From contig SCMY01000006.1 in assembly GCA_005502805.1 (NCBI GenBank), positions 310,001 through 374,000 on the forward strand: a stretch of DNA of 64,000 nucleotides, given 5' to 3'. This document shows, piece by piece, positions 1 through 8,539 of the stretch (positions are counted from its first letter, which is position 1; each line of letters starts with the position of its first letter). A program made the position numbers and the translations under genes. This DNA is from Rhizobiales bacterium 2SD (lineage in GTDB: Bacteria > Pseudomonadota > Alphaproteobacteria > Rhizobiales > Beijerinckiaceae). The notes beneath the pieces are model-generated. The model searched no databases, was not told the DNA's origin, and worked only from the letters and a program-made list of their open reading frames with translations.

Positions 1-849
1 TGGCAGGGCGCGATCTACGGATTGCCGATCGATGCGGCGGCGCAGGTCGCCGCCTATCGGCCCGATCTGATGGAGAAGGCCGGGCGCTATCCGCCGGCGA
101 CCTTCGACCAGTTGCTGCGGTTGGCGCGGGACCTGCGCGAGCATGGCCTCTGGGTCGGTGTTCCCGCTTGCCCGATCGACGCCGTCTGCATGGTGCTGAC
201 GCTCGCAGCCAATATGGGCCAGCCGGTGACGGTCGATCGGAAGACTTTCCTCGAACGTGAATTCGGCATCGCCCTGCTGGAGCGATTGAAGGCGCTGGTC
301 TCGCTGAGCCACCCGGATTCCGTACGGATGAATCCGATCCAGATGCTCGATCTCGCTGCGGAGAGCGATGAGGTCGCCTATGTCCCCTACACCTTCGGCT
401 ATACCAACTACTGCCGTCCGGATTCGCAAAAGCCGCTGCGCTTCGCCGATATCGTCGCGGCCGGCGATCTCGCCTGCCAGGGCACATTGCTCGGCGGCGC
501 CGGCTTCGGCGTCACCAGCCGCTGCCGCAATGTCGCGGAGGCGGTGCGCTACGGGCTCTTTCTGTGCGCGCCGGACTATCAGCGCACGCATTACTTCGCC
601 GATGGTGGTCAGCCCGGCGTGCTGCAGGCCTGGACCGATCCGGCTTGTGACGCGCAGAGCCTCGGCTTCTTCTCCGGCACGCTGCAGACGCTAGGCTCCG
701 CTTATCTGCGGCCACGCTTTGCCGGCTATGTTCCGTTCTTCGAAGAAGGCGGCGTCAGGACGAACGCCTTCCTGCGTGGCGAAGGCAGCGCCGAGAACCT
801 GGTCGGCTGGTTCAACGCCGCCTTCACCGACGCCATCCAGAACGCCTGA
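1..849 (+). CDS. Solute-binding-type protein (family 1-like), 5' end outside window
   Basis: The reading frame is open from base 1, so the N-terminus and any signal peptide lie outside the window; the TTG at 22 is only an internal codon. The visible 282 residues show a periplasmic-binding-protein C-terminal lobe, with a hinge-like YGLPIDAAAQ segment and a GGAGFGVTS strand. It is clearly paralogous to the next gene downstream: both share the LPxDAAAQV stretch, a GG(A/T)G loop, a GGQPG motif and a LRPR segment near the C-terminus. Seventeen bases separate them, so they are probably co-transcribed. Substrate is unknown. No permease or ATPase gene is seen beside the pair inside the window on this strand. 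Confidence 0.75.
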   Translation, partial: WQGAIYGLPIDAAAQVAAYRPDLMEKAGRYPPATFDQLLRLARDLREHGLWVGVPACPIDAVCMVLTLAANMGQPVTVDRKTFLEREFGIALLERLKALVSLSHPDSVRMNPIQMLDLAAESDEVAYVPYTFGYTNYCRPDSQKPLRFADIVAAGDLACQGTLLGGAGFGVTSRCRNVAEAVRYGLFLCAPDYQRTHYFADGGQPGVLQAWTDPACDAQSLGFFSGTLQTLGSAYLRPRFAGYVPFFEEGGVRTNAFLRGEGSAENLVGWFNAAFTDAIQNA

Positions 850-866
850 CGCGAGGACCGACGACG

Positions 867-2009
867 ATGACTGGCATCCGCCTGCGCGGCATGACCTGGG
901 ACCACCCGCGCGGCTATGATCCGCTCGTCGCCTGCTCGGCGCTCTACAAGGAGCGTGATGGCGTCGAGATCGTCTGGGAAAAGCGCTCGCTCCAGGATTT
1001 CGAATCCTTTCCCGTCGAGGAGCTGGCGCGCCGATACGATCTGATCGTCATCGACCACCCGCATGCCGGACAGGTGGCGCGCGAGGGCTGCCTGTATCCG
1101 CTCGACCAGCAGGGCTTTTCGGCGGAGCGACGCTCGATGCTCGCGGGCTCCGTCGGGCAGTCCTATCAGAGCTATGTCTTCGACGGCCGGCTCTGGGCGT
1201 TGCCGCTGGATGCGGCGGCCCAGGTCCAGGCCTGGCGGCAGGATCTCATCGGCAGCGCACCCGAAACCTGGGACGAAGTCATGATCCTGGCCCGCGCCGG
1301 CAAGGTCGTGCTGCCGTTGCGGGCGCCCCACAGTCTGATGTGCGTGATGACGCTTGCCGCCAATCTCGGCTGGAAGCCGGGCGGCATTGGTGAGGACTTC
1401 ATGCCGCAAACCTTCGGCGTGCCGGTAATCGAGCGGCTCGCCGAACTGGCCGGGCATCTGGACGAGCGCTGCCTTTCATTCGATCCGATCGCAGCGCTGG
1501 ACCTGATGGCGCAGAGCGACGACATCGCCTGCTGCCCGCTCGTCTATGGCTATGTCAGCTATGCCCATGCCGGTTTCCGCTCGCATCGGCTCGCATTCTC
1601 CGACATTCCGTGTCTTGGCTCGATCGGGCCGCTCGGCTCCGTCCTCGGCGGAACCGGCATCGCGGTCTCGGCGAGATCGGAGCATCCCGACGCGGCCGTG
1701 CGCTTCGCCTATTGGGTCGCCTCCGAGGCCGTGCAGCGTGGCCCCTATGCGGCATCGGGCGGCCAGCCGGGCCATGGCTCCGCCTGGCTGGATGCCGCTG
1801 TCGACCAAGCCTCCAATGGCTTCTACAGCCAGACGCGCGCGACGCTCGAAGGCGCCATGCTGAGACCCCGGCACGATGGCTACATGGCCTTTCAGGGCGG
1901 GGCTGCACGCGTGATCTCCGACGGGCTCCTCGCGAAGGCACCGGCAAGGCGGATCGTCGAGGACATCAATCGGCTGGCATGCCGGGCCAGCGGCGCGCAT
2001 GAGCACTGA
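867..2009 (+). CDS. Solute-binding-type protein lacking a signal peptide
   Basis: A 380-residue protein with the overall pattern of family 1 extracellular solute-binding proteins, related along its length to the preceding gene. It begins MTGIRLRGMTWDHPRGYDPL and enters the first alpha/beta strand of the lobe directly, with no hydrophobic leader, no lipobox and no twin-arginine motif. It would therefore be cytoplasmic unless an upstream start is used, and the 17-base gap to the previous stop leaves no room for one. The 'RGxTWDHPRGYDPL' opening recurs, as far as I recall, in a subgroup of binding proteins encoded as tandem pairs. Function and ligand are unknown; a soluble sensing role is possible. 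Confidence 0.75.
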   Translation: MTGIRLRGMTWDHPRGYDPLVACSALYKERDGVEIVWEKRSLQDFESFPVEELARRYDLIVIDHPHAGQVAREGCLYPLDQQGFSAERRSMLAGSVGQSYQSYVFDGRLWALPLDAAAQVQAWRQDLIGSAPETWDEVMILARAGKVVLPLRAPHSLMCVMTLAANLGWKPGGIGEDFMPQTFGVPVIERLAELAGHLDERCLSFDPIAALDLMAQSDDIACCPLVYGYVSYAHAGFRSHRLAFSDIPCLGSIGPLGSVLGGTGIAVSARSEHPDAAVRFAYWVASEAVQRGPYAASGGQPGHGSAWLDAAVDQASNGFYSQTRATLEGAMLRPRHDGYMAFQGGAARVISDGLLAKAPARRIVEDINRLACRASGAHEH

Positions 2010-2175
2010 GCGACGAGCCTGCGTCCTCGTATAGCCTCGAGGTTCGCGGTCCAGCCTTTAGGCTTGCCCGGCGCACCACGACCGCGGCGGTGATCGCCGA
2101 CTGCCTGATCTTGGCCGCGTGGCGTTCTGAGAGCGCTTCTCGCAGAGGCCGGCGGCCCGCGGCGTAGTCGGCGCG

Positions 2176-3807
2176 TCAGGCCACCGGCTCGTGAGCGAGC
2201 TCTCGCCCTTCCCCGAAGTCGCGGCCCGGGATCGAGGCGAGCAGCGCCTGCGTATAGGGGTGCTGCGGCTCACTGAAGACCGTGCCGATCGGCCCGGCTT
2301 CCACGACTTCGCCGCTCTTCATCACCGCGACGAGATCGCAGACCTGGGCCGCGACGCGCAGGTCGTGGGTGATGAAGACGATCGAGAGGCCGAGGCGCTG
2401 GCGCAGCTCCGCCAGCAGCTTCAGCACTTGCGCCTGCACGGAGACGTCGAGCGCCGAGACCGGCTCGTCGGCGACCAGCACCGCCGGCTCCAGCGCCAGG
2501 GCGCGGGCGAGGCCGATGCGCTGGCGCTGGCCGCCGGAGAATTCGTGTGGGTAGCGTTCGGTCGCCGCCGGGTCGAGCCCGACCAGCCCGAACAGCTCCT
2601 TTGCCCGGGCCAAAGCCTGCGGCCGCGCCATGCCATGGACGATCAGTCCTTGCGCCACTGCCTCGCCGGCCTTGCGGCGCGGGTTGAGCGAGGCGAACGG
2701 ATCCTGGAACACCATCTGGATATGGCGCGTCGCCGAGCGCATCTCCTCGCGGCTGAGGCTGGCGAGGTCGATGCCGTTCAGGCGGATCTCGCCGCTCTCC
2801 GGATCGATCAGGCGCACGAGGCAGCGCGCCAGGGTCGACTTGCCCGAGCCGGATTCGCCGACGATGCCGAGCGTCGCGCCTTTGGGCAGCACCAGCGAGA
2901 CGTCCTTGACCGCATGGGTGACGCGCTGGCCGCGTCCCAGAAAGCCGCCGGTGCGATAGGTTTTCGAGACGTGCGCTATCGTCATGATCGGCTCATCGGA
3001 TAGCGTCCGCGCCGGCGGCGCCTTGAGCGGCGGCACCGCGGCGATCAACTGGCGAGTATAGGCGTGCTGCGGGTTGCCGAGCACCGCTTCCGTCTCGCCG
3101 GCCTCGACGACCTCGCCCTTGCTCATCACCGCGACCCGGTCGGCGATCTCGGCGACCACGCCGAAATCATGGGTGATGAACAGCACGGCCGTGCCCTTGC
3201 GGCGCTGCAGGTCGCGGATCAGCTTGAGGATCTGGGCCTGGGTGGTGACGTCGAGCGCCGTGGTCGGCTCGTCGGCGATCAGCACCTTGGGATCGAGCGC
3301 CAGCGCCATCGCGATCATGGCGCGCTGGCGCTGGCCGCCCGAGAGTTCGTGCGGATAGGCCTTGAAGGCGAGCGCCGGATCGGGGATGCGCACTTCCTCG
3401 AGCAAAGCGAGCGTGCGGGCCTTGATCTCGGCCGCCGACAGCTCGCTGTGCAGCTCGAACATCTCGCCGATCTGGTCGCCGATGCTGCGCAGCGGATTCA
3501 GCGCCGTCATTGGCTCCTGGAAGATCATGGCGATGCCGGCGCCGCGCACCTTGCGCATCTCGGCTTCGCTCAGCCCGCAGAGATCGCGTCCCTCGAATAG
3601 GATGCGGCCGCCATCGATGGTGACGCCGCCAGGCAGGAGCCGCATGATCGCGTTGGCGGTCATCGACTTGCCGGAGCCGGATTCGCCGACGACGCAGAGT
3701 ATCTCGTTCGCCGCCAGCGCAAGCGAGACATTGGCCATCGCGTGCGCGCGGTCGCCGCCGGCCGGCAGCTTTACGCTGACATCATCGAGGACGAGGATCG
3801 GGCTCAT
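2176..3807 (-). CDS. Peptide ABC transporter, fused double ATP-binding protein (DppD-DppF type)
   Basis: A 543-residue protein made of two complete nucleotide-binding domains, as in the fused Opp/Dpp ATPases common in Rhizobiales. Walker A motifs GESGSGKS lie at about residues 41-48 and 317-324. Each half has an LSGGQRQR or FSGGQRQR signature and a Walker B (LIADEP, LVADEP), followed by an H-loop (ITHD). Each half ends in the oligopeptide-type C-terminal extension with PQHAYT or PQHPYT. The start at 3807 (MSPILVLDDV) overlaps the stop of the upstream permease by four bases (ATGA); the frame stays open upstream but that part overlaps the permease gene. It powers the importer encoded by the three genes upstream. 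Confidence 0.93.
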   Translation of the reverse strand: MSPILVLDDVSVKLPAGGDRAHAMANVSLALAANEILCVVGESGSGKSMTANAIMRLLPGGVTIDGGRILFEGRDLCGLSEAEMRKVRGAGIAMIFQEPMTALNPLRSIGDQIGEMFELHSELSAAEIKARTLALLEEVRIPDPALAFKAYPHELSGGQRQRAMIAMALALDPKVLIADEPTTALDVTTQAQILKLIRDLQRRKGTAVLFITHDFGVVAEIADRVAVMSKGEVVEAGETEAVLGNPQHAYTRQLIAAVPPLKAPPARTLSDEPIMTIAHVSKTYRTGGFLGRGQRVTHAVKDVSLVLPKGATLGIVGESGSGKSTLARCLVRLIDPESGEIRLNGIDLASLSREEMRSATRHIQMVFQDPFASLNPRRKAGEAVAQGLIVHGMARPQALARAKELFGLVGLDPAATERYPHEFSGGQRQRIGLARALALEPAVLVADEPVSALDVSVQAQVLKLLAELRQRLGLSIVFITHDLRVAAQVCDLVAVMKSGEVVEAGPIGTVFSEPQHPYTQALLASIPGRDFGEGRELAHEPVA

Positions 3808-4634
3808 CGGCTCTTCAGCCTCGGATTGAGAGCGTCGTTGAGCCCTTGCCCGACCAGCGACACGGCGAGCACGGTGACGAGGATGGCGATGCCGGGAATG
3901 GCCGAGACATACCATTGCACCCGCAGCACGTCGCGGCCGGCGCCGATCAGATTGCCCCAGGAGGCGACGTTCGGGTCGGAAAGCTTGAGGAAGGCGAGGG
4001 CGCTTTCGAGCAGGATCGCGATCGCCATCACCACACTGGCATAGACGATCACCGGCGGCAGCGCATTCGGCAGGATCTCGCCGAAGATCAGCCTGATGTC
4101 CCTGAGGCCGAGCGTCCGGCCCGCCTGCACGAATTCGCGGTTGCGCAGCGAGAGGAACTCGGCCCGCGTCAGCCTAGCCGAGGCCGGCCAGGAGACGATG
4201 CCGATCGCCACCGTCACGGTGGTGATGGTCGAGCCGAAGACGGCGACCAGCACCAGCAGCAGCAGGAAGTTCGGCAGGGTCTGGAACGCCTCGGTGACGC
4301 GCATCAGCGCGGTGTCCACGTAAGCGCCATAATAGCCGGCGAGCGCGCCGATGGTGATGCCGATCATGATCGAGATCGCTGTCGCGACGCCGCCGATCAG
4401 CAGCGAGATGCGCGCGCCATGGAAGATCTGGGCGGCGATGTCGCGGCCGGAATTGTCGGTGCCGAGCAGGAAGCGCGGATTGCTGAATGGCCAGATCAGC
4501 GGCCGCCCGGCGAGCGCCAGCGGGTCGCGCGGGTAGAGGAAGTCGGCGCTCGCGGCCATGACGAGGACGAGGATGAGCAGCACGAGGCCGATGACGGCCG
4601 GAGGGCTGCGGAAATAGAGCTTCACCAGATCCAT
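3804..4634 (-). CDS. Peptide ABC transporter permease (DppC/OppC type)
   Basis: A 276-residue inner-membrane permease. It has an N-terminal transmembrane helix followed by the DppC-type periplasmic loop (FLLGTDNSGRDIAAQIFHGA), then five helices of the BPD_transp_1 domain. The cytoplasmic coupling (EAA) loop is visible around 'TLGLRDIRLIFGEILPNALPP'. It lies three bases after the DppB-type gene and overlaps the ATPase gene by four bases, consistent with one tightly coupled operon. Substrate class (peptide, opine or other) cannot be told from sequence alone. Confidence 0.93.
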   Translation of the reverse strand: MDLVKLYFRSPPAVIGLVLLILVLVMAASADFLYPRDPLALAGRPLIWPFSNPRFLLGTDNSGRDIAAQIFHGARISLLIGGVATAISIMIGITIGALAGYYGAYVDTALMRVTEAFQTLPNFLLLLVLVAVFGSTITTVTVAIGIVSWPASARLTRAEFLSLRNREFVQAGRTLGLRDIRLIFGEILPNALPPVIVYASVVMAIAILLESALAFLKLSDPNVASWGNLIGAGRDVLRVQWYVSAIPGIAILVTVLAVSLVGQGLNDALNPRLKSR

Positions 4635-4637
4635 GGC

Positions 4638-5615
4638 TCAGCTCCCCGTCGTGATGCGCGGGTCGAGCCGGGCATAGAGCAGGTCGACGATGAAGTTGAC
4701 CGCGATCACCAGCAGCGCCGAGACGAAGACGATGCCGAGCAGCGTGTTGAGGTCGCGCTGGATCACCGATTCATAAGCGAGGCGCCCGAGACCCGGCAGC
4801 GAGAACACACTCTCGACCACGACCGAGCCGCCGAGCATGGTGCCGGCCTGCAGCCCGATCAGCGTCACCATTGGCAAGAGCGCGTTGCGCAGGACGTGGC
4901 GGACCACGACGCGCGTCTCGTCCATGCCCTTCGAGCGCGCCGTCCGGACGAAATCGAGATTGAGCACTTCGAGCATCGAGCCGCGCATGATGCGCAGATA
5001 GATCGCCATGTAGAACAGGCCGAGCGTCAGCGTCGGCAGGACGAGGTGCAGGGCGATGTCGAGCGTCCGCCGCAAGCCGGTATAGCTGACGGTGATGTCC
5101 TCGAAGCCGCCGGCCGGCAGCCATTGCAGGTAGATCGAGAAGACGACGATCGCCATCAGCCCGAACCAGAAGGTCGGCATCGCGTAGAACATCAGGCCGA
5201 GGGTGGAGATCAGCGTATCCGGCCACTTGTTGACGCCGCGCGCCGCGACGACACCCAGGATCAGCCCGAAGAAGAAGGCGAAGGAGAGCGACGCCGTCAT
5301 CAGGAGGATGGTCGCCGGCAGGCGCTCGGCGATCACCGTCGCCACCGGCTTGCCGTAGATCGCGGAGAAGCCGAGATCGAGCCGGACCAGCCGCCAGAGA
5401 TAATTGCCGAGCTGGGCCCAGACCGAGAGGTCGAGCCCGTAGAATTCGCGCAACTGCTTGGCGGTGGCTGCGTCGCCCCCGCCCATCTGCGCCATCAGCG
5501 CATCGACGGTGTCGCCGGGCGCGAGCTGCAACAGCAGGAAGACCCCGATCAGGATCAGGAACAGGGTCGGGATCGAGGCGGCAAGACGCCGCCCCGCGAG
5601 ACTTAGAACACGCAT
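4638..5615 (-). CDS. Peptide ABC transporter permease (DppB/OppB type)
   Basis: A 325-residue permease with the typical DppB N-terminal helix (ASIPTLFLILIGVFLLLQLAPGD) followed by the family's periplasmic segment and the BPD_transp_1 core. The EAA loop is seen in 'RSKGMDETRVVVRHVLRNALLP'. It pairs with the DppC-type protein to form the membrane channel. It follows the binding-protein gene after a 40-base gap. Confidence 0.93.
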   Translation of the reverse strand: MRVLSLAGRRLAASIPTLFLILIGVFLLLQLAPGDTVDALMAQMGGGDAATAKQLREFYGLDLSVWAQLGNYLWRLVRLDLGFSAIYGKPVATVIAERLPATILLMTASLSFAFFFGLILGVVAARGVNKWPDTLISTLGLMFYAMPTFWFGLMAIVVFSIYLQWLPAGGFEDITVSYTGLRRTLDIALHLVLPTLTLGLFYMAIYLRIMRGSMLEVLNLDFVRTARSKGMDETRVVVRHVLRNALLPMVTLIGLQAGTMLGGSVVVESVFSLPGLGRLAYESVIQRDLNTLLGIVFVSALLVIAVNFIVDLLYARLDPRITTGS

Positions 5616-5655
5616 GGCAACTGGCCGTACTGGGCTGACAACGTCGGCGAGAGCG

Positions 5656-7260
5656 TCACTCCGCCAACCAAAGATCGTGCCAGGAGGACGAGCCCCAGCG
5701 CGGCGTGTTGGAGTGGTTGCGGGCCTTGGCGCTGATCGCGGTCAGGAAGATCTGCTCGATCGGCGTCCAGATCGGCAGCTCGGTATTGGCGCGCCGGACG
5801 AAGTCGCCATAGAGCGCCTTGCGTTTGGCCGCATCGACCTCAGTCGCGGCGTCGTCGATGATCTTGTCGATGGTCGGGTCGGTCCAGTCCCACTGATTGG
5901 TCCAGGGCGCGCCCTTGGGCTGGCCCGAGCGGTACCACACCGTGGTCGAGACGGCCGGATCGTTGCGGTACTGGTGCCAGCCGGTGGCGAGATCGAAGGC
6001 GTGGTCGTCATAGACCTGCTTCAGGAAGCCGCCGCCATCGGTGCGGACGATGTCGACCTTGATGCCGACATCGGCGAGCGACTGCTGGATGAAGGTTGCG
6101 AACAGCGAAACGTCCTCGCCCCAGGGCGCGGGCAGCAGCCGCAGCGAGAAGCGCGTCCCGCCGGCGCCGGGCTTGAAGCCGGCCTCGTCGAGCAGCTTGG
6201 CGGCGAGCTTCTTGTCGAACGGGTACTGCGGACCGTTGTCGGCCGGGTAGAAGTCGGTCGAAACCGAGGGGATCGGCCCGGTGCCGCGCTTGGCGAAGTC
6301 GCCGAGGAAGTTCTCGATGAAGAAGGGGATGTCGAGCGCATGCGCGATGGCGCGGCGGACACGGATGTCGGCTAGCTCCTTCCGGCGGAAGTTGAACTCG
6401 ATCGTGTTGGTGCGGGCGTTGCCCTCATTGCCCTTGGTCGAGACGATGAAGCGCGGGTCCTTGCCGAGGCGGGCCGAGTCCGAGATCGTCAGGCCCGAGA
6501 ACGGGCTGTAATGGATCTGCCCGGCTTCCATCTGGGCGGCGGCGGCGGCGCGGTCGGTGACCACGCGCCAGACGATCCGGTCGAGATAGGGCGCATTGGC
6601 GCGCCAGTAGTTCGCATTGCGCTCGGCGATGACGTGCTGGCCGCGCTCATACTGCACGAACTTGAACGGGCCGGTGCCGACTGGCGCGAGATTGACCGGG
6701 TTCTGGCGGATGTCGCCCTTGCCCTCGTAGAGATGGCGCGGCGAGACATAGCCGAGATCGGGCAGCGCCCGCAGCAAGAGGTTGAGCGGCATCGGGCGCT
6801 CATAGCGGAACACCGCCGTCAGCGGGTCGGGCGTATCGACCGCGGTGAGGAAGAGCTGCAGGGTGGTGCCGTAGTTCAGGATCTTCTTCCACATCTCCAT
6901 CGCGGTGAACTGCACGTCGGCGGAGGTGAAGGGCTTGCCGTCATGCCAGGTCACGCCGGGGCGGAGCTTGAAGGTGATGGTCTTGCCATCGGGCGAGGCT
7001 TCCCAGCTCTCGGCGAGCACGCCGACTGGCTGGCCCTTGGCGTCGAGATCGACCAGCTGCTCCTGGATCTTGCCGCCGATGATGTAGACGCCGGTCGAGG
7101 CCTGCAGGCTCGGATTGAGCTGACGCTGCTCGGCGCCGTAATGAACAGTGAAGACGCCGCCCTTGCGCGGCGTCTCCTGGGCAAAGGAGCGCATCGGGAA
7201 CAGCACGCTGGAGGCGATGGCGGCGCTGGTCTTCAGCGCGGCGCGGCGGGTCATATCCAT
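5656..7260 (-). CDS. Peptide ABC transporter substrate-binding protein (SBP_bac_5)
   Basis: A 534-residue periplasmic binding protein of the Dpp/Opp family. The start at 7260 gives MDMTRRAALKTSAAIASSVL, a twin-arginine-type signal with cleavage likely after RSFAQ. The frame is open further upstream, but the added residues have no family resemblance. The mature part has the family hallmarks 'LAESWEASPDGKTITFKLRPGVTWHDGKPFTS', shown here only as the short core WHDGKPFTS, and a C-terminal LPIWTP strand. It is the first transport gene of the operon and probably sets ligand specificity, which cannot be read from sequence. Confidence 0.92.
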   Translation of the reverse strand: MDMTRRAALKTSAAIASSVLFPMRSFAQETPRKGGVFTVHYGAEQRQLNPSLQASTGVYIIGGKIQEQLVDLDAKGQPVGVLAESWEASPDGKTITFKLRPGVTWHDGKPFTSADVQFTAMEMWKKILNYGTTLQLFLTAVDTPDPLTAVFRYERPMPLNLLLRALPDLGYVSPRHLYEGKGDIRQNPVNLAPVGTGPFKFVQYERGQHVIAERNANYWRANAPYLDRIVWRVVTDRAAAAAQMEAGQIHYSPFSGLTISDSARLGKDPRFIVSTKGNEGNARTNTIEFNFRRKELADIRVRRAIAHALDIPFFIENFLGDFAKRGTGPIPSVSTDFYPADNGPQYPFDKKLAAKLLDEAGFKPGAGGTRFSLRLLPAPWGEDVSLFATFIQQSLADVGIKVDIVRTDGGGFLKQVYDDHAFDLATGWHQYRNDPAVSTTVWYRSGQPKGAPWTNQWDWTDPTIDKIIDDAATEVDAAKRKALYGDFVRRANTELPIWTPIEQIFLTAISAKARNHSNTPRWGSSSWHDLWLAE

Positions 7261-7312
7261 GGATGGTCTCCTGGGGCCGGCGTGCAGGCCGGGCACGATG
7301 CGGGCGTCACAA

Positions 7313-7335
7313 GGCCCCGTCAATGCGACGGGGCC
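7313..7335 (-). terminator. Perfect hairpin between VOC gene and peptide ABC operon
   Basis: A 9-bp perfect inverted repeat GGCCCCGTC / GACGGGGCC with a 5-base loop lies in the 100-base gap between the VOC-family gene and the binding-protein gene. On the minus strand it is followed only by TTGT, so a strong rho-independent terminator is not assured. It may partly insulate the transporter operon or stabilise mRNA ends. Confidence 0.5.
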
Positions 7336-7360
7336 GTTCTCGGATTTGGGGAAAGCCGCA

Positions 7361-8212
7361 CTATTGCGGCAGGAAGCTCACGATCAGGCCATTGGCCGAG
7401 GCAGCCGGGACGCTGAGCGCCGCACCATGGCGGACGCCGACCGAGCCGAGCGCCTTGGCCGCGCCGTCGAGATCGGTGCTCGCCAGCACGATCGCCGCGG
7501 CTCCGCCAGGCGCCGCGCCGACCCGTACCGCCTCCGGATAGCGCCGCGCGAGGCCGGCCGCGTCGTAGAACAGGAAGTCGGCGCGCTTGCCGCCGGAGGG
7601 CACCAGCCAGCCATCGTCCTGCTGCTTTACCGGCTCGTCGATCAGCCGGCTCAAATGCTCGGCCGCGGCCTTGGGATCGTCGGCGAGCACCTCGACGCGG
7701 ATGATCCGGCTCGCGCCATTGGCGTGGCTCTGCAGCTCTGGAATCCAGACCGTGTCGCGGGTCAGGTGCTGGCAGGCGAAGATGCGCAGGCTGCCGGGGG
7801 TCTCGTCGAGCGGCCAGCGGAAGACGTTGAACTTGGCCTCGCCCTTGCCGCCATTGGGCAGGTCGACCGGGCGGCCGAAATGAACCGGGCCGAGCGGCTC
7901 GAGGCCACGGCTCTTGAGCTCGTCCGCCCCGGCGGCGGCGTCATCGGTGGTAAAGGCGGCCCGCTCGATGCCCTCGCGCTCTTTGAGGAAGTCACGGGTC
8001 GGCTTGTTATGCTCGGTCTCGGCCAGGATGCCGAGCAGCTCGACATAATCGTCGCCGAACATGATCGTGTAGTTGCCGCTGCCGAGGATGGCCGAATGCG
8101 TGCCGCGCGGCGAGACGGTGAAGCCGAGGCTCTGCCATTGCCGGGCCGAGGCGTCGAGATCGCGAACCGTCACCACGACATGGTCGAGACCGAGAATATG
8201 CTTGAGCGGCAT
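7361..8212 (-). CDS. VOC (glyoxalase-like) family protein
   Basis: A 283-residue protein with a glyoxalase/bleomycin-resistance-fold N-terminal half (LGLDHVVVTVRDLDASARQW) and a second degenerate half (RIIRVEVLADDPKAAAEHL), the arrangement of the Glyoxalase_3-like domain family. A candidate metal-binding His and Glu are present in the first module (H in LDHVVV, E in YVELLG). The enzymatic reaction is not predictable. It sits immediately upstream of the peptide ABC operon on the same strand, and a hairpin separates them. It is cytoplasmic, with no signal peptide. Confidence 0.85.
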   Translation of the reverse strand: MPLKHILGLDHVVVTVRDLDASARQWQSLGFTVSPRGTHSAILGSGNYTIMFGDDYVELLGILAETEHNKPTRDFLKEREGIERAAFTTDDAAAGADELKSRGLEPLGPVHFGRPVDLPNGGKGEAKFNVFRWPLDETPGSLRIFACQHLTRDTVWIPELQSHANGASRIIRVEVLADDPKAAAEHLSRLIDEPVKQQDDGWLVPSGGKRADFLFYDAAGLARRYPEAVRVGAAPGGAAAIVLASTDLDGAAKALGSVGVRHGAALSVPAASANGLIVSFLPQ

Positions 8213-8515
8213 GACGCCCCCTTGTGACCAGAACCCAACGGAAGGGAGAGTTCATCCGAACGGAAGTTAGGGCGCAACCGTTTCGGGATGACAATTCCAG
8301 CAGCCCCCGCTGCGCCGGAGACATAGCGCCGGGAGAATAGAATTTTCAAGGAACCGAGAGGAGAAGCTGAAATTTGGTAGAATCTATTCGTTCTAGTCGG
8401 GACGTATAGAAAACTATTCTCAGTCGGATGAACGGCTGGGAAAGGCCTGCTTGCAGCCCGGCGGACATGGCGGCAAGGATAAGGCAGGTCTGGTTACGCG
8501 GGCCCTCGCTCATTC
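8213..8515. promoter_or_regulatory. Divergent, AT-richer promoter region with inverted repeats
   Basis: This 303-base gap separates the divergent VOC and amine-oxidase genes and has lower G+C than its surroundings. GAGAATAG at about 8333 and CTATTCTC at about 8414 form widely spaced inverted arms. Between them TAGAA-N8-TTCTA forms a second inverted repeat near 8379-8396. AGTCGG occurs twice, near 8395 and 8421. These are candidate operator and promoter elements. No RNA gene or short CDS is recognised. Confidence 0.35.
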
Positions 8516-8539
8516 ATGCTCAGCCGAAAGACGCCGCCG

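Noticed and set aside
3846..5606. 586-codon plus-strand open frame
   Set aside because: Antisense to two permease genes with clear families; its composition is Asp/Arg/Glu/His/Gln-rich as expected of reverse reading of GC-rich genes.
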